DNA from: Stenopsyche tienmushanensis
Lineage: Eukaryota > Arthropoda > Insecta > Trichoptera > Stenopsychidae
Length of the DNA stretch: 64,000 nt
Reading direction: 5' to 3'
Assembly: GCA_008973525.1 (NCBI GenBank)
Contig: WACJ01000437.1
Location: 62,001 to 126,000, forward strand
Shown here: positions 44,783 through 55,539 of the stretch, piece after piece
Numbering within the stretch: the first letter of the stretch is position 1
How the letters are laid out: each line of letters starts with the position of its first letter
The notes under the pieces: generated by a model
Database searches by the model: none
Told to the model about the DNA's origin: nothing
Seen by the model: only the letters and a program-made list of their open reading frames with translations
Program-made: the position numbers and the translations under genes

Positions 44783-45574
44783 GGTTGTCCCATTAGTTTC
44801 TTTCGCAAATGAACACAGATCTAATCATAGCCATGGTTGAAGAAAACCCGCGATATACTGTTCGCGAAATAGCTAAGAAATTATAAATTTCACTAACATC
44901 TGACCAAAATGGGTTACATCAATCGTTCAGATGTGTGGCTTCCTCATGAACTGACTGACTCAAATAAACTTCAGCGTATTTCAACATGCGATCTTCTTCT
45001 CCAACGACATAATAGCCAACCTTTTTAGAAGAGACTTGTCACTGGAGATGAAATTTGGATACTCTATGAGAATATTCAACGTAAACGGTCTTGAACCAAG
45101 GGTACAGTAGTTTTAACTGTAGCCAAACCTGGCCTACATCCAAAAAAAGTTTTGCTATGCATATGGTGGGACTGAAAGGGGGTAGTTTATCATGAGCTAT
45201 ATCAGCAAGGTGAAACGATCAATTTAACAAAATATTTTTTCCAACTAGACAATCTGAGAAGATGCAATTGCCAGAAAACGGCCAGAATTAGCGAACAGAC
45301 GAGGCGTTGTTTTTCATCACGATAACGCCAGGCCTCATGTGTCTTTAGTCGTCAGAAAATAATATTCAAAAAATTATATAAAAATGTGCCTTGATCAATA
45401 TTTTGGCAACAAACCAGGGAAATTTCGGCAAGAAGGCATTATGAGGCTTCCGGAGAGGTGGAAAAGGGTAATAGAACAGAATGGATCATATGTTATTCAA
45501 TAAATTTTGATGTAATACAAATTATTGTTTATTTTTTTTCTTAATATGAAAACGAAAGAAACTTATGGGACACC
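44783..45574 (+). mobile_element. Mariner with both terminal repeats
   Basis: Left TIR TTAGGTTGTCCCATTAGTTT with CTTTCG. Right TIR inverted, GGTGTCCCATAAGTTTCTTT with CG. The transposase is a patchwork: MNTDLIIAMVEENPRYTV, then a deletion, then RSDVWLPHEL, LVTGDEIWILYEN (first Asp), LLCIWWD, VVFHHDNARPH (second Asp, after a frameshift), then a deletion removing the YSPDLAPSDY-type third Asp, then FRQEGIMRLPERWKRVIEQN at the C-terminus. About 790 bp against roughly 1.3 kb for an intact mariner. Its first 85 bp are almost identical to 8725-8810, so divergence among copies is low. Confidence 0.85.
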
Positions 45575-45833
45575 CTCCCACGGGAACGCTCACCCAACGG
45601 GTATCCTGAATTAACGTATTGACGAACGCTTTCGCAACCATCTCGATAGGGAGTGTGGGAGGTTTTTGAAAACTGAGTAATTTTCTTCTGAAGACAGTGG
45701 AAAACTATCTAGACGACCTTTTCGATTCTAATGGAAAAGGTTTTCTGGAGTGCAGAGGCCAGTCCTTCCTTTCCTCGCTAGGGCGTTGCCGGTTTAGGGT
45801 GAAGACATATGTGACGCTTACGAATTCGCTCCT
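45575..45833. other. Unassigned sequence between transposon scraps
   Basis: Lies between the mariner 3' end and a Tc1-like fragment. It is less AT-rich than average and probably part of a decayed element, but no motif identifies it. Confidence 0.35.
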
Positions 45834-45965
45834 ACGAACTTATCCCTATTGAAAACCTTTGGAATTATCTTGGAAAATGCGAAAAACATGTAATTAATAC
45901 ACAAGACTTTTCTGATTTGTTGTACATATATTATATTGTATTTGAGTCGCAACGAAAAATGACCA
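45834..45965 (+). pseudogene. Tc1-like transposase C-terminal remnant
   Basis: Starting at about 45834 the frame reads ELIPIENLWNYLGKCEKHV, then INTQDFSDLLYIYYIVFES. LNPIENLWNYL is the conserved signature around the last catalytic Glu (IE) in Tc1-type DD34E transposases. Only this last portion survives. It may come from the same old element as 44510-44782. Confidence 0.65.
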
Positions 45966-47053
45966 TCGATCCAGATTCGTCTCCCGGAATAACGGGTCCA
46001 TCAGATGTGAATAACAACGATTACAGTATGCAGGGCCGTCACGCGATTTGCATTCGGAAGTACTATGCTTTCATCCGTACCGGAAGTGTGACGGCTTTGA
46101 GTTCCCGTTTCGTTGTTTTACGCTAGACGGACCTCCCGGAATGTCTTTCATGATCACTAATCGAGTGCCCCTCATCCGACTGCATTCATAGCAGAATTTA
46201 CGAGCCGCTGCACATTTAGTTCCGAATTTTGCTTTTTTTTGAGACAAGCGGAAGACCCTGATTCTAATGATTGCCGTCGTGACTCGGCTAACGAGCAGAA
46301 CGATATTGTAAATAAATAAGAAGGTAGCAGACGTGGATTAATGTAATCTCATGGTCCTTGATTTCAGCCTGCATAAAATAGGAAAGATGTTCCGTTTATC
46401 TGAATGAAAAATTTGGCGCAACTACTATGATAAACATGTATCGGTACATACGCGATACTACAAAATACAATCATACAGTGCCACACGAATTGACGCCCGC
46501 AAGCGTCTGCAGCGAATCAACGAATTGCACGCGAGGCAATTTCTTTGTTTGAAATGCGTTTGAGTCATCAAAGAGTCAAATTCTGTAGAATTTACGATCA
46601 ACGTTCATATTAAATTACTCGATGATGAGCTATCAAAGGCATCCATGACTGGAATAAAAGGACCAAGAAGGTATGCGGTCAGGTTACCTCATCGAACGCA
46701 TCCTCATTTATTTCCATATCCGTGTCCCGAATCTAAAATAACTTTTATTTGAGCACTTTAATACGCTTGGAAATTCAACCGAATTTATAAATATTAATTT
46801 AAACGAAAATCTAAATCAGTCAAACTAAACAGTCTTCAGAACCTTCATAATAAACACAGGCTCAATTCCGATTGTAATATACAAACGGCGTAAAAATATT
46901 TCGTATGTGTATAGAGAAAGCTAAAAGTAATTGCGCCTGTTTTTATTATAACATATCCGAAAATTGATGACATTTTCTGTCAATTTAACTTGAAGTTTAT
47001 AAGTCCCAACACTGAATACAATCAAGCTCTGCACAAGAATGCTGAAGGTAACA
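45966..47053. other. Single-copy non-coding stretch
   Basis: No repeat or exon recognised. Confidence 0.45.
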
Positions 47054-47054
47054 T

Positions 47055-47405
47055 ACGAGGCATGTCCCGAAAGTAAGTGTACTGTAACAATATCGAGCTG
47101 TGGATTTTGGTTTTTAAGGGTTGGTCATACTGAATGGTAGAAGAGGATCTCCTGACATAGCGAGCATATTAGAAATACGGTAATACATAAATTGACGTTG
47201 CAGTGTCCAATTGCATAAAAGATGTCGGTAAGAAATCCCGCCAAGTGCGAGCGAAACAATAGCGCCCGCGAGTTTCTTAAGCGACTTGGATTGAAAAGTG
47301 AGGATTTTTTGGGCTCAATTGTGATTGGATAAAAAACGCCTTTCTAAAAGTTTTTCTAAAAAAATATATTAAAATGTAGTACACTTACTTTCAGGATATG
47401 GCTCA
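47055..47405 (+). mobile_element. Mariner deletion derivative with TIRs
   Basis: Left GAGGCATGTCCCGAAAGTAA then GTGTACT. Right end, inverted, GAGCCATATCCTGAAAGTAA then GTGTACT, about 24 of 27 positions alike. The interior encodes a scrap of mariner transposase before the first catalytic Asp: NSAREFLKRLGLKSEDFLGS then IVIG, where TGDE should follow but a stop occurs. About 350 bp. Ends and protein scrap differ from the 44783 and 54030 lineages. Confidence 0.75.
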
Positions 47406-47424
47406 AATCGACAAAAAATCAACT

Positions 47425-47540
47425 AAACACTCTTTCGTATAAGACGTGTAATGAATCAGAAAAAAAAACTATATTTGCAGTTCTGGTTATCGTTCCGATA
47501 AAAATAACGGTTTTCGGTTCAGTTTCGGTTCGAAGCCCTG
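47425..47540 (-). mobile_element. hAT-like element end
   Basis: The reverse complement reads CAGGGCTTCGAACCGAAACT, then GAACCGAAAACCG and ATTTTTATCGGAACGATAAC. It is the cleanest copy of the end seen at 42955 and 51925. The other end was not identified. Confidence 0.6.
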
Positions 47541-48941
47541 ATTCGTATCTTATACATTTAGCATCGGTGATCTTCCTGTTCAGGTGGGTAGAGCAAAAAC
47601 AGTAGCATCTACTGGTCCAGTAGCCACTTTGTGAAATCACAGCTCTTCTGTATAACAGTGGCGTGCCGAGGCGTTTGGCATGAATGGCATGCCCCAAAGA
47701 GAAATTTAAATATTAATCAACAATGCAACACGCATTTCGACTTCTTCCATTCCTCAAGTGTCTCTTTCTCTTGTTAGTTCATTAACATTTCCCATGTTAA
47801 TTAATCACCCGTCGCATTTGGACGTACAACGAGCAGCACATAGAAAACCGTGTCACGCGTTCTGTTCGAGCATCATATTATCTATTATTTATTTACTTAC
47901 TCATCATGCACCATGTCCGAGGGCAATGTATTGAAAAATCAAGCACGCAATTGAAAAATGTGAAAACAACAAGGAAATAGATGGACGTACGATATGAAAA
48001 GCGGCAGTAAAAGTTGAGAAACGCTGCAGCGCGGATTACGCATAACCGACATTTGTCCTGTAATGTTATCAAAGCACAAGAAGCTTTTGCAGAACACGAA
48101 CGGTCAATACCATATAATGCGTGTTTTTCCATGAAGTTATTCCGGCAAAAAAGCCGAGCTGGTTGACCATTAACGGACGTACAGAAACCTTCGGAGTGGA
48201 AGCTGGACGCGTCTTGAAAAAGAAGAGAGAACGAGAGTAAACACCATGAACGGATGTTGCAGACACCATAATGGTAAATAAAGAAACAACCTTTCCCGAG
48301 AAATAAAAAGAAACAATCTTGCGTATCATCGATGCGTAACAACGTATAATTTTCCTTTTAAATGCGCAATGCCATTTGAAGAGCTATTGTGACAAATATG
48401 AATTAAACATTTACCAACAATAAAATAGCATAAACAATAATAAATAACGGACCTGCAAACTACCAACAGTCGGAGAACTCCGCGGCTTTCGAAAAAAAAA
48501 GATCAAATAAATAAGCAATAACATTGGAGCAGGAAGACATCCAACGGCACCAGCAAAGAATCTAAAGAGACATAAAAGGCAATAAGCGCTGAGATTATTT
48601 AAATATAATACGAAATCCAAGCGATTGATCCAAGAACTGTAATCCATGACATAAAAATATAATATAATAGACTTGGAAACGCATTTCTTTGAATTTATGA
48701 AATTAGATGAATTAACTATCGACAACCACAAGACATAGATCTTCAACAGACCGTCAAACCTGGTTTAAACGCAAATCATTAGGAATAACGGACGATTTAC
48801 AATACAAGGATAAGCAAAAAATAGATATATTCGATAATAACGATATTGAATATTGATCTAAATCTATAACTTCATGCGTTTATTATATGGGTGGATTTAC
48901 ACGTGATACCAAATTTTCTTAAAATGACGTAACATTCATTA
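47541..48941. other. Single-copy non-coding stretch
   Basis: No repeat recognised. A 149-codon minus frame (47893-48342), an overlapping 86-codon frame (48069-48329) and a 111-codon minus frame (48411-48746) have no domain I recognise. Confidence 0.45.
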
Positions 48942-49211
48942 TAAGGCAGTGTCGGATTATCGAGCTTGTCGGACTATAGAGTACTGCCCCCGACCCCCTG
49001 TGGTCCGGAACTTTTTGGCAAAGAGTACTTATAATTCGAAAAAATATGAAAATTATGATATATTCATAAATACAAGGTTTCAAATTATAGAATTAATGTC
49101 ATAAACACATTGGCAATAGCAGTTTAAAAAATAAAATCCTCTTATTGTCATCAAACGTATTCCATGACGATTTTTGAATTAGACCTGGGCCGGATTACCG
49201 CAGGTCTTCTG
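48942..49211 (-). mobile_element. Pogo/Tigger-type MITE, short copy
   Basis: GGCAGTGTCGGATTATCGAG and GTCGGACTATAGAGTACTGC, then CCCCGACCCCCTGTGGTCC, are inverse to 33640-33700. The right end GGGCCGGATTACCGCAGGTC then TTCTG is followed by TA. The middle is largely replaced or deleted. Confidence 0.75.
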
Positions 49212-49213
49212 TA

Positions 49214-51355
49214 ATATTTCGGCATCAAAACGATTGAAAATATATTAATCAGCGATGCAGATATAAGTAAACTCTATAACCTAGAGAAAAAATGTTATAG
49301 GCTGTGACGGCTCGTAGCTAAAATTAGTGGAGGTGCTACATAGCAAATGGTTTTTAAAGCACAACACACACGGAGTAAAAATAACAGTGCTCTCTTCATC
49401 GCGTACAGATTTCAACTTGCACTTGTTCACAACAGGCAAATACCACGCCGCTGGAACTGTGAAGTGCGCAGTTCCATAAAAATGGTTTTTGTATATTTAC
49501 TGTGATTGGTAGTGGAAATAAGGTCATTATATGGATTTAATGGGCAAACGGTTGTTACTGCATGAAGGTTCCATATGTTGCTTTTGATTTAAAAAAAAAA
49601 TATTTTGGAACTTTTGGAAGTCTTGTATCTTCTAATCTATTTGTAGACTTCTACAGATTATCACTTCATCCGTATCTCCTGAGGCGGATTCCCTTATAGG
49701 GCGTTTTTGACAAGGAACCTCAATTTTAAATTGCACCAAGGGTCTCTTAAGCGCTAAATCCGCCATTGAATTAAAGTCTGAATCCTTTTCGTGGTTTTTG
49801 AATTATTATTCAATAAAGCTTGTTAATGAAAAGTCAAGTTATGTATCGCCTAAATAAGTTTGATAAGAGCCGCCTCTGATATAATAGACATAGATTCTTC
49901 AAAGTCGTGTGATTGCGATATTTGAACAAATTTGTGCCAAATCGCTTGCACACCGGGATTGATATTTCAATTCTCGCCAATGCACCGAGTCAATCATTCA
50001 TTTCGTTCTTCGGCATTTCAAGTCCCGTTTTTTTAGTTTCTAGTATTGCATTTTTGACCCTTCATGCTCTCCAGCTCTCGTTGGTCAATGCACTGAACTC
50101 TCCGACCCGGGCTTTGAAATTCTTTAGAATCGATCCCGATGCCGCACGATTGCATCTCGCCTCATGGAGCAACGCAGTACCAGAAACGAGTGCAATCAGC
50201 TAAATTAGAAATTCCACTATCAAATATCACAAGAAAATGCACTGTCATAATTATTAGATTTACAAGCGAACCTTTTGCACACTGTTCCGATCGAGCGGCA
50301 AAACTATGTCAGTCACGAGTAAATGATATAGCATCGGGTTAGCAGATGAGGCACCCGGGAATGGACGATAATAAACGAGTGGAGCGATCAGATAAACCTC
50401 CACCACCACTACCGATTGGGAAAAGCAAAACAAACAATAAACGCAAGATTGAAATTATATCTTCGATTGGAAAACGATACTGCGGTAATAACTCGTCGTG
50501 TCACTCTCGCAACGGCACCATGTTTCAAAACCCCAACAATAATTCTGCAGGAAACCGAGGCGCAACGAGAGATGGTGGTAATTCACACGGAATTGGGCAA
50601 CGCAATAAGTGAGGAGGAAATTTAGCAACGTAATTTCATAAAGAATACACCGCCAGATTATATAACAATTCGCGAATAATGGGTGGCTCGATTGTTGTCG
50701 ATTTCTAGGAAGAAGGTCAAAGCTTGATCCCGAACGCTGCTTCAATAGATCAAAGTTTGGCAATGTTGAGCAACAGCACGATTGGTTATCCATTTTTCTA
50801 TGCGACAATGGACAGTAATGCTGCTTTCTTTGTGCAAACTCTACAACTATCCTACCATTGTTAAACATCTCGGGGCTTTAACAGAGTCCAACAATTGAAT
50901 TTGTCAATATCCTAACAAATATTTCTATTAAAGTTTCTAACAATCTTAAATCCTGATACAACCTCAAAAATCGAACTATGGAAAGTCAATTTATCATAAT
51001 TGAGTTTGCCTCAATCTAATCAGTCTTTCAGATTCTTTATTGGCTATCAAATCGTCGAAAAAGCCTCTGCACAATAAATGCATAGAATTATTAGAAGAAA
51101 ACGACGAATATTATAAGCGAATAAATGCAGTAAAGCGTATTAGTATTGGATTATTCGATAGACATGACTAATTTTATGTAATAAACGTAGACAGGCCAAG
51201 TAAAGAACATTAGATTATTAATTGTAATGATTAATTAATATTCCCCCAATCGATCGCGATCCCTCGTTAATCGACACCTTTTCCAGAATCTCTCATAGTC
51301 TGAATGTCTTTTATCAATATATTTAGCAATATATATACCAATTAAAATGATATAT
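49214..51355. other. Single-copy non-coding stretch
   Basis: No transposon remnant recognised in about 2.1 kb. The less AT-rich part 49900-50870 holds overlapping frames on both strands (49913-50203 plus, 96 codons; 50346-50612 plus; 50455-50868 minus, 137 codons), none with a recognised domain. Confidence 0.45.
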
Positions 51356-51360
51356 AATCA

Positions 51361-51402
51361 CAGTGTCCTCCCGATTATCCGGCTGCGAATTATCCGCGCT
51401 TA
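51361..51402 (+). repeat. Pogo/Tigger-type terminus, solitary
   Basis: CAGTGTCCTCCCGATTATCC then GGCTGCGAATTATCCGCGCT is a well-formed Tigger-type terminal repeat, including the duplicated NATTATCCG unit. No inverse end was found nearby. The family D block begins about 90 bp downstream and may be its interior. Confidence 0.6.
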
Positions 51403-51488
51403 AAAAATATTTTTTCTTTTCTTATATGATTATGTAACGATGCAATGACGTCAAATTAGTATGGAAACAGCTAAGTTGTTTAATGCAT

Positions 51489-51800
51489 CTTTTCTTCATT
51501 ATCGCTTAAACATTGGATCAACCCAGCCGGCAAGCCCGCAATACATAAAAACAACATTTTTTCGACTGATTGTAAAATTTAAACAACCCATCCGATCAGT
51601 CTTCTTCGGATAACGTCGTTTTGTAATGAGTTCTGTAGTCATGTTCGGGTATGGCGTCCGATCGCGAGGCGCTCATTCGTAATATCAGCGGTCCGAAAAG
51701 CGGACCGGATGGACACACAGATTTACAGGTCCTCTTTTAGGAACTTTTGCAGCGTTTTCGTGGATAAAATCGCATCCGGGACCTTCTTTAATCTGTACGA
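51489..51800 (+). repeat. Family D repeat
   Basis: CTTCATTATCGCTTAAACAT, CATCCGATCAGTCTTCTTCG, GTTCGGGTATGGCGTCCGAT, CAGCGGTCCGAAAAGCGGAC and TCCTCTTTTAGGAACTTTTG match 22120-22440. It can be read from 51654 as MASDREALIRNISGPKSGPD. The central CGGTCCG/CGGACCG hairpin is intact. Confidence 0.7.
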
Positions 51801-51924
51801 TCCACGCCAAATGAGATCGCGAATGAATCTAGAGGAAGTCTACCCATAAAAATTATTACTAATTTATGCTGGTTTTTTAGTTTTAAATTTATAGCAAGGC
51901 TGTATACGGCCGCGCGTTGTCAAC

Positions 51925-52065
51925 ACAAAAATCGACCAAACTGTCTTTTGCATAAAACGTGTACCGAACCGAAAAAACCGATATTTTCAAACCGTTTTAG
52001 TTCCGATTTTTGTTCCGACAAAAATAAAAGTTTTCATTATAATTCCGGTTCAAAACTCCGTTGAT
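51925..52065 (-). mobile_element. hAT-like element end, decayed
   Basis: Matches 47411-47540 in order: ATCGACCAAACTGTCTTTTG, ATAAAACGTGTACCGAACCG, TTAGTTCCGATTTTTGTTCC and GGTTCAAAACTC in place of GGTTCGAAGCCCTG. Confidence 0.55.
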
Positions 52066-53224
52066 AACAGATATCCGATATGGCCCTTTTAAAAGTGGTA
52101 TGGATCGAGAAAATACATAATTCAACCATCCACACCTACGTTCAAGAAGAGCTTTTGTCTGTTTTTTGCAACATGATTAATAATCCGACGATTTGTCTCA
52201 CTCTTTGTTCGACAAAGAAAAAAAGATCGATTGTCACAAAAGATACACGATCATAAATTATATGCGTAATGAATTATAGCATTTTTTTAGCACGGGATGT
52301 CAAGCTTTGGAAGGTCGTTGTGATGGTCCACAATACCTGTTTTCTTTGAAGAATATGACCAACGGTCGATAATTGTTAAAATTAACAGACCATCAATTAG
52401 CTGAGCGTTCTAAATGGCTGAAGACTAAAGAAGCGTGAAGGTCGCTCCATCATTGGTCTTCACAGCCGAAACATCTGGAGGATTTGAAAATTTGTATCAA
52501 AATCGTTTTCGAGAAATGAAATTGGGTCACTTGGTATGTGAATATTCTTAGAAGCGGCTGCGGAGATGAAAAGATCAAAGATGGTGAGCATTTCAGAGTA
52601 CGTTTCACGGTCCAAAAAACACGATAAACGCTGGATGCAACTTATCCAAGATCCTTAAGGGGTTTGCAATTTATCAAATTACCCTCATAAATTTATGAAA
52701 TAATGTTCAAAGAAAGCACGCGTAAAATCATCAGTTAACATTGAATAATCGAGCGTAATACATGCGAGTAAAAGAGAGCCTCTGGCAGCGAAAATTAATC
52801 TTGTTGATTGTTAAGTCTCTTCGAAAAAAATAAACATAATAGAAAATTTAGCCCAGGGCGACATAAATCCTTCCTATCCTACTGCGTAATTAATTTAACG
52901 TTATACGACCATAGCCCGAAGATTATTGCATTAATAAATGTATGCCGTAATAAATAACAAAACTAATTGTACTTAAGTACAAGGTAAATGGCTTAGTATA
53001 AAAATTAATATGATAAATGTCCAACATAGTTTTTCAGCAATTCAGAACAATAAAATGCGTCAATTTTTCAAATATTTCTTCCAAAAAAAAAAAGGTTGGA
53101 TCAAAACACATACTTCAATATTCACCGTTACGAAAGCAATTAGGAACACATTCACGTGGACAGATGATCAGATAAACAGAGCCAAAATATGGAGCCGGTT
53201 AGTTAATTCGGTTGTACACAACCA
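52066..53224. other. AT-rich single-copy stretch
   Basis: Nothing recognised with confidence. A 79-codon plus frame at 53010-53249 has no motif. Confidence 0.45.
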
Positions 53225-53743
53225 TTACACTGATATCGAAATTGAATAATAATAAATCAAATCTAAGCACACTTCAACTTTAGTGGACCAATAATGGCAA
53301 TGCTTGATCGATTTACATACGGTTTGATTTATGGGACAGTTCGAATCGCCCGATTCCTTAATGGACTTATAATTCGATACGATAATGCGAAGCCTCGGCT
53401 CATGAATAATTATGTCAATATTCATTATATCCAACGATAGAAAAGCCGAGGCTGTGAGAAAAAGGCGAAGAAAAAACGGACCAGAAGTGGTCACGGTAAA
53501 TTTATGGTCCAAGATTCGCAGATCTGTGGATAATCGATCGCCTTTTGTGTCACAAAATTGATAGACGATATCCGAATAGATGTGTATGAATGTTTTAATT
53601 AAATTTACATAGTGTAAATATTTAATCTGACGTGAAGGAGCCTGAAACATGCTCAACAACGATATATCGCCGATTGCGAAACTAACGATCGCTATTAATG
53701 CTCGATTATGAACCGAAATTGTTCTCAGATGCATGAATACCAT
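53225..53743 (-). CDS. Unrecognised 172-codon open frame
   Basis: The longest frame in the window that does not contain a transposase. It starts at an ATG and has several hydrophobic stretches (ALIAIVSFAIGDISLLSMF near residues 15-33 and FFLRLFLTASAFLSL near 90-104), so a membrane-associated product is conceivable. No family signature is recognisable. In AT-rich DNA of this size one chance frame of this length is uncommon but possible. No neighbouring exon, promoter or poly(A) signal can be tied to it. Confidence 0.15.
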   Translation of the reverse strand: MVFMHLRTISVHNRALIAIVSFAIGDISLLSMFQAPSRQIKYLHYVNLIKTFIHIYSDIVYQFCDTKGDRLSTDLRILDHKFTVTTSGPFFLRLFLTASAFLSLDIMNIDIIIHEPRLRIIVSNYKSIKESGDSNCPINQTVCKSIKHCHYWSTKVEVCLDLIYYYSISISV

Positions 53744-53869
53744 CTAAAAAATAAGGTTACAACGGCTCCTAAAGCAGGGAGAAAAAAAAAAATTTCGAAG
53801 TTGGCATACCTGACATGTAGGGAGGAATGATGATCAGTCATCCTAATGATCAGTTTGTCGGCCATTTTT
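53744..53869. other. Short spacer
   Basis: No feature recognised. Confidence 0.4.
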
Positions 53870-54330
53870 TTAAGTTACAGTAAATTCTTCCGATGGAGAG
53901 GTAGTCGCACGCTGAACTATTCAGCGGAAGCTTATGGAAGTTTATGATGGTGATGTGATGAGTCGACAACACGAAGTGAGTTGGGTCGTCCAGAGAAGGA
54001 CGTACTGATATTCAGTCAGAAAACAATCAGTGATTTCTGACGAATTTATGCAAAAAATTGAAAAACAAGTGCGAAATTACCAAAAAGTGATGGTAAACGA
54101 TCTTCGCGAAGAATTTCCTGACATTTCTCGAAATCTCCTTGGTGATATTGTATCAGAAAAACTCGGTTACATGAAGTTGTGTGCTCCATGGGTGCCCAGA
54201 ATGTTCACATCGGAGCACTGTCAAAATCGCGTGACCGCTACGCATGAATTTTTGGATCGTTTTGCACAGGAAGAAGAAACATTTCTGGACTCAATCGTGA
54301 CGGAGGATGAGACGAGGATGTATTTATGAC
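53870..54330 (+). pseudogene. Mariner transposase fragment, second lineage
   Basis: The N-terminal part reads TIQRKLMEVYDGDVMSRQHE and WVVQRRT (the VMSRQ helix-turn-helix signature) before a stop and frameshift. The 99-codon frame 54030-54329 follows: DEFMQKIEKQVRNYQKVMVN, LREEFPDISRNLLGDIVSEK, LGYMKLCAPWVPRMFTSEH, FLDRFAQEEETFLDSIVTED. It ends at the first catalytic Asp (TEDET in place of TGDET). The rest of the catalytic domain and both TIRs are missing. It is clearly a different lineage from 44783-45574. Its 3' break is about 70 bp from the TTAA element at 54401. Confidence 0.8.
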
Positions 54331-54400
54331 ACTGGCATACAAAAACTGGTACCTCGACTACATAAATGTCTCGATTTCGACAGCGATTACGTTGATAGTT

Positions 54401-55539
54401 TTAACCCTATCGGACCGGAAATCGTTAGAAAGAGACGAGTATCTTGCATCTCATTTATACATTCGTGTATCGACGGCAAAGTCATGCTGTACACGTTTAA
54501 ACATTCTCAATATATATTTTTTTTATAGAAACTCGTAAATGTTCATATTTACTATTTAACAAAAAGTCATAGTCTAAAGAATATTTTAAACATCATAAAA
54601 TTTAGGTATAATTAAGCTGTCAGGGAGCATCGACATACATATATGTCCGAATTCTCATGTCCCAAAAAGAGCACTCTTGCACATTGAAGCTCGGAGACAG
54701 ACAGAGAAATAGAGAACTTAGCGCAGTTTGGGAGACTGAGACGGATAGCTTCCTCACATGCATCGCATGATTGTATAGATCGTTAAGCCAAAATTTATCG
54801 ACTTATAATGATTTCGATTTCAAGTGTGTTATTTGTTTACGCAAAGAAACGACCGAATATTGTGTGTTATCGAGAGTGTTTGTTTATTTAACTGCTTGCC
54901 GTTCTTCTCTGCGTGTTGAATGAGTCTTTGTTCAATTATCATTTCCTTCTTAAGGAGGAGCAAATAAATCGATTTTTTGTGCATTGTTTATGTAAAGAAA
55001 TGACGTGGTCTTGTATTCACTATCAAGTGTTCATTTACAATTGAAGATTGTCTTACGCTGATTAGGAGCTGACAAAAAGTAATCGGCGTAAAGCGATTAT
55101 GACATCAACGACTTCATCGATTTTAAATTTGCTCGCTCCTCAACAGGTTAACTGAAATCGCTATCAGATAAGCTATTAAGCTCTTTCAAAAAAGATAAGA
55201 CGACTTTCGTTCGTGTTGTCTTGAGAGCAGGCGTTTGTTTTGATAATTAAGATACTCGCAACATTCTTATCGTTGACCAATTTTGTTATTCCCCCTTGAC
55301 TGTTCTAGAGTGGTGTCATTAGCCGAGTATCACCACCCTGTCCTTTTATTTTCGCAACACATTAATAGGTAAAAGGTAATTCAAAGAAATGTACGAATAT
55401 TGTGTGCTATCAACAGTGTTAAGCTTCATTTATTGAGCTTGGTTCATCATCAAGCTTGTTACAAACTGCGGCGGAACTGACAGAAAAGTGGATTTACATT
55501 GGAGCGCAACTTGTCTGCTCTCCGCTTCGAAAGGGTTAA
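54401..55539 (+). mobile_element. TTAA element, family P, filled-site copy
   Basis: TTAACCCTATCGGACCGGAA at the left and TTCGAAAGGGTTAA at the right. It aligns with 14744-15414 on both sides of a 536-bp insertion at an internal TTAA. Past the shared core it contains a family R-like stretch (GAAATGTACGAATATTGTGT, AAGCTTGTTACAAACTGCGG, ACAGAAAAGTGGATTTACAT) before the right end. No transposase. 54612-55151 is the nested insertion. Confidence 0.8.
54612..55151 (+). mobile_element. TTAA element nested in family P
   Basis: Bounded by TTAA at 54612-54615 and 55148-55151. Termini TTAAGCTGTCAGGGAGC and, inverted, TTAACCTGTTGAGGAGCGA form an imperfect inverted repeat. At 54632-54647 lies GACATACATATATGTC, a near-perfect palindrome 17 bp inside the left TTAA. 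The middle contains family R sequences (GTATAGATCGTTAAGCCAAA, TTTCAAGTGTGTTATTTGTT, GACCGAATATTGTGTGTTAT), so this belongs to the wider R group. The related copy at 14744 has an uninterrupted single TTAA at this site. Confidence 0.85.

Noticed and set aside
47893..48342. 149-codon minus-strand open frame with cysteine-rich appearance
   Set aside because: Cysteine spacing fits no zinc-binding pattern I know, and a second frame overlaps it. Chance frame more likely.
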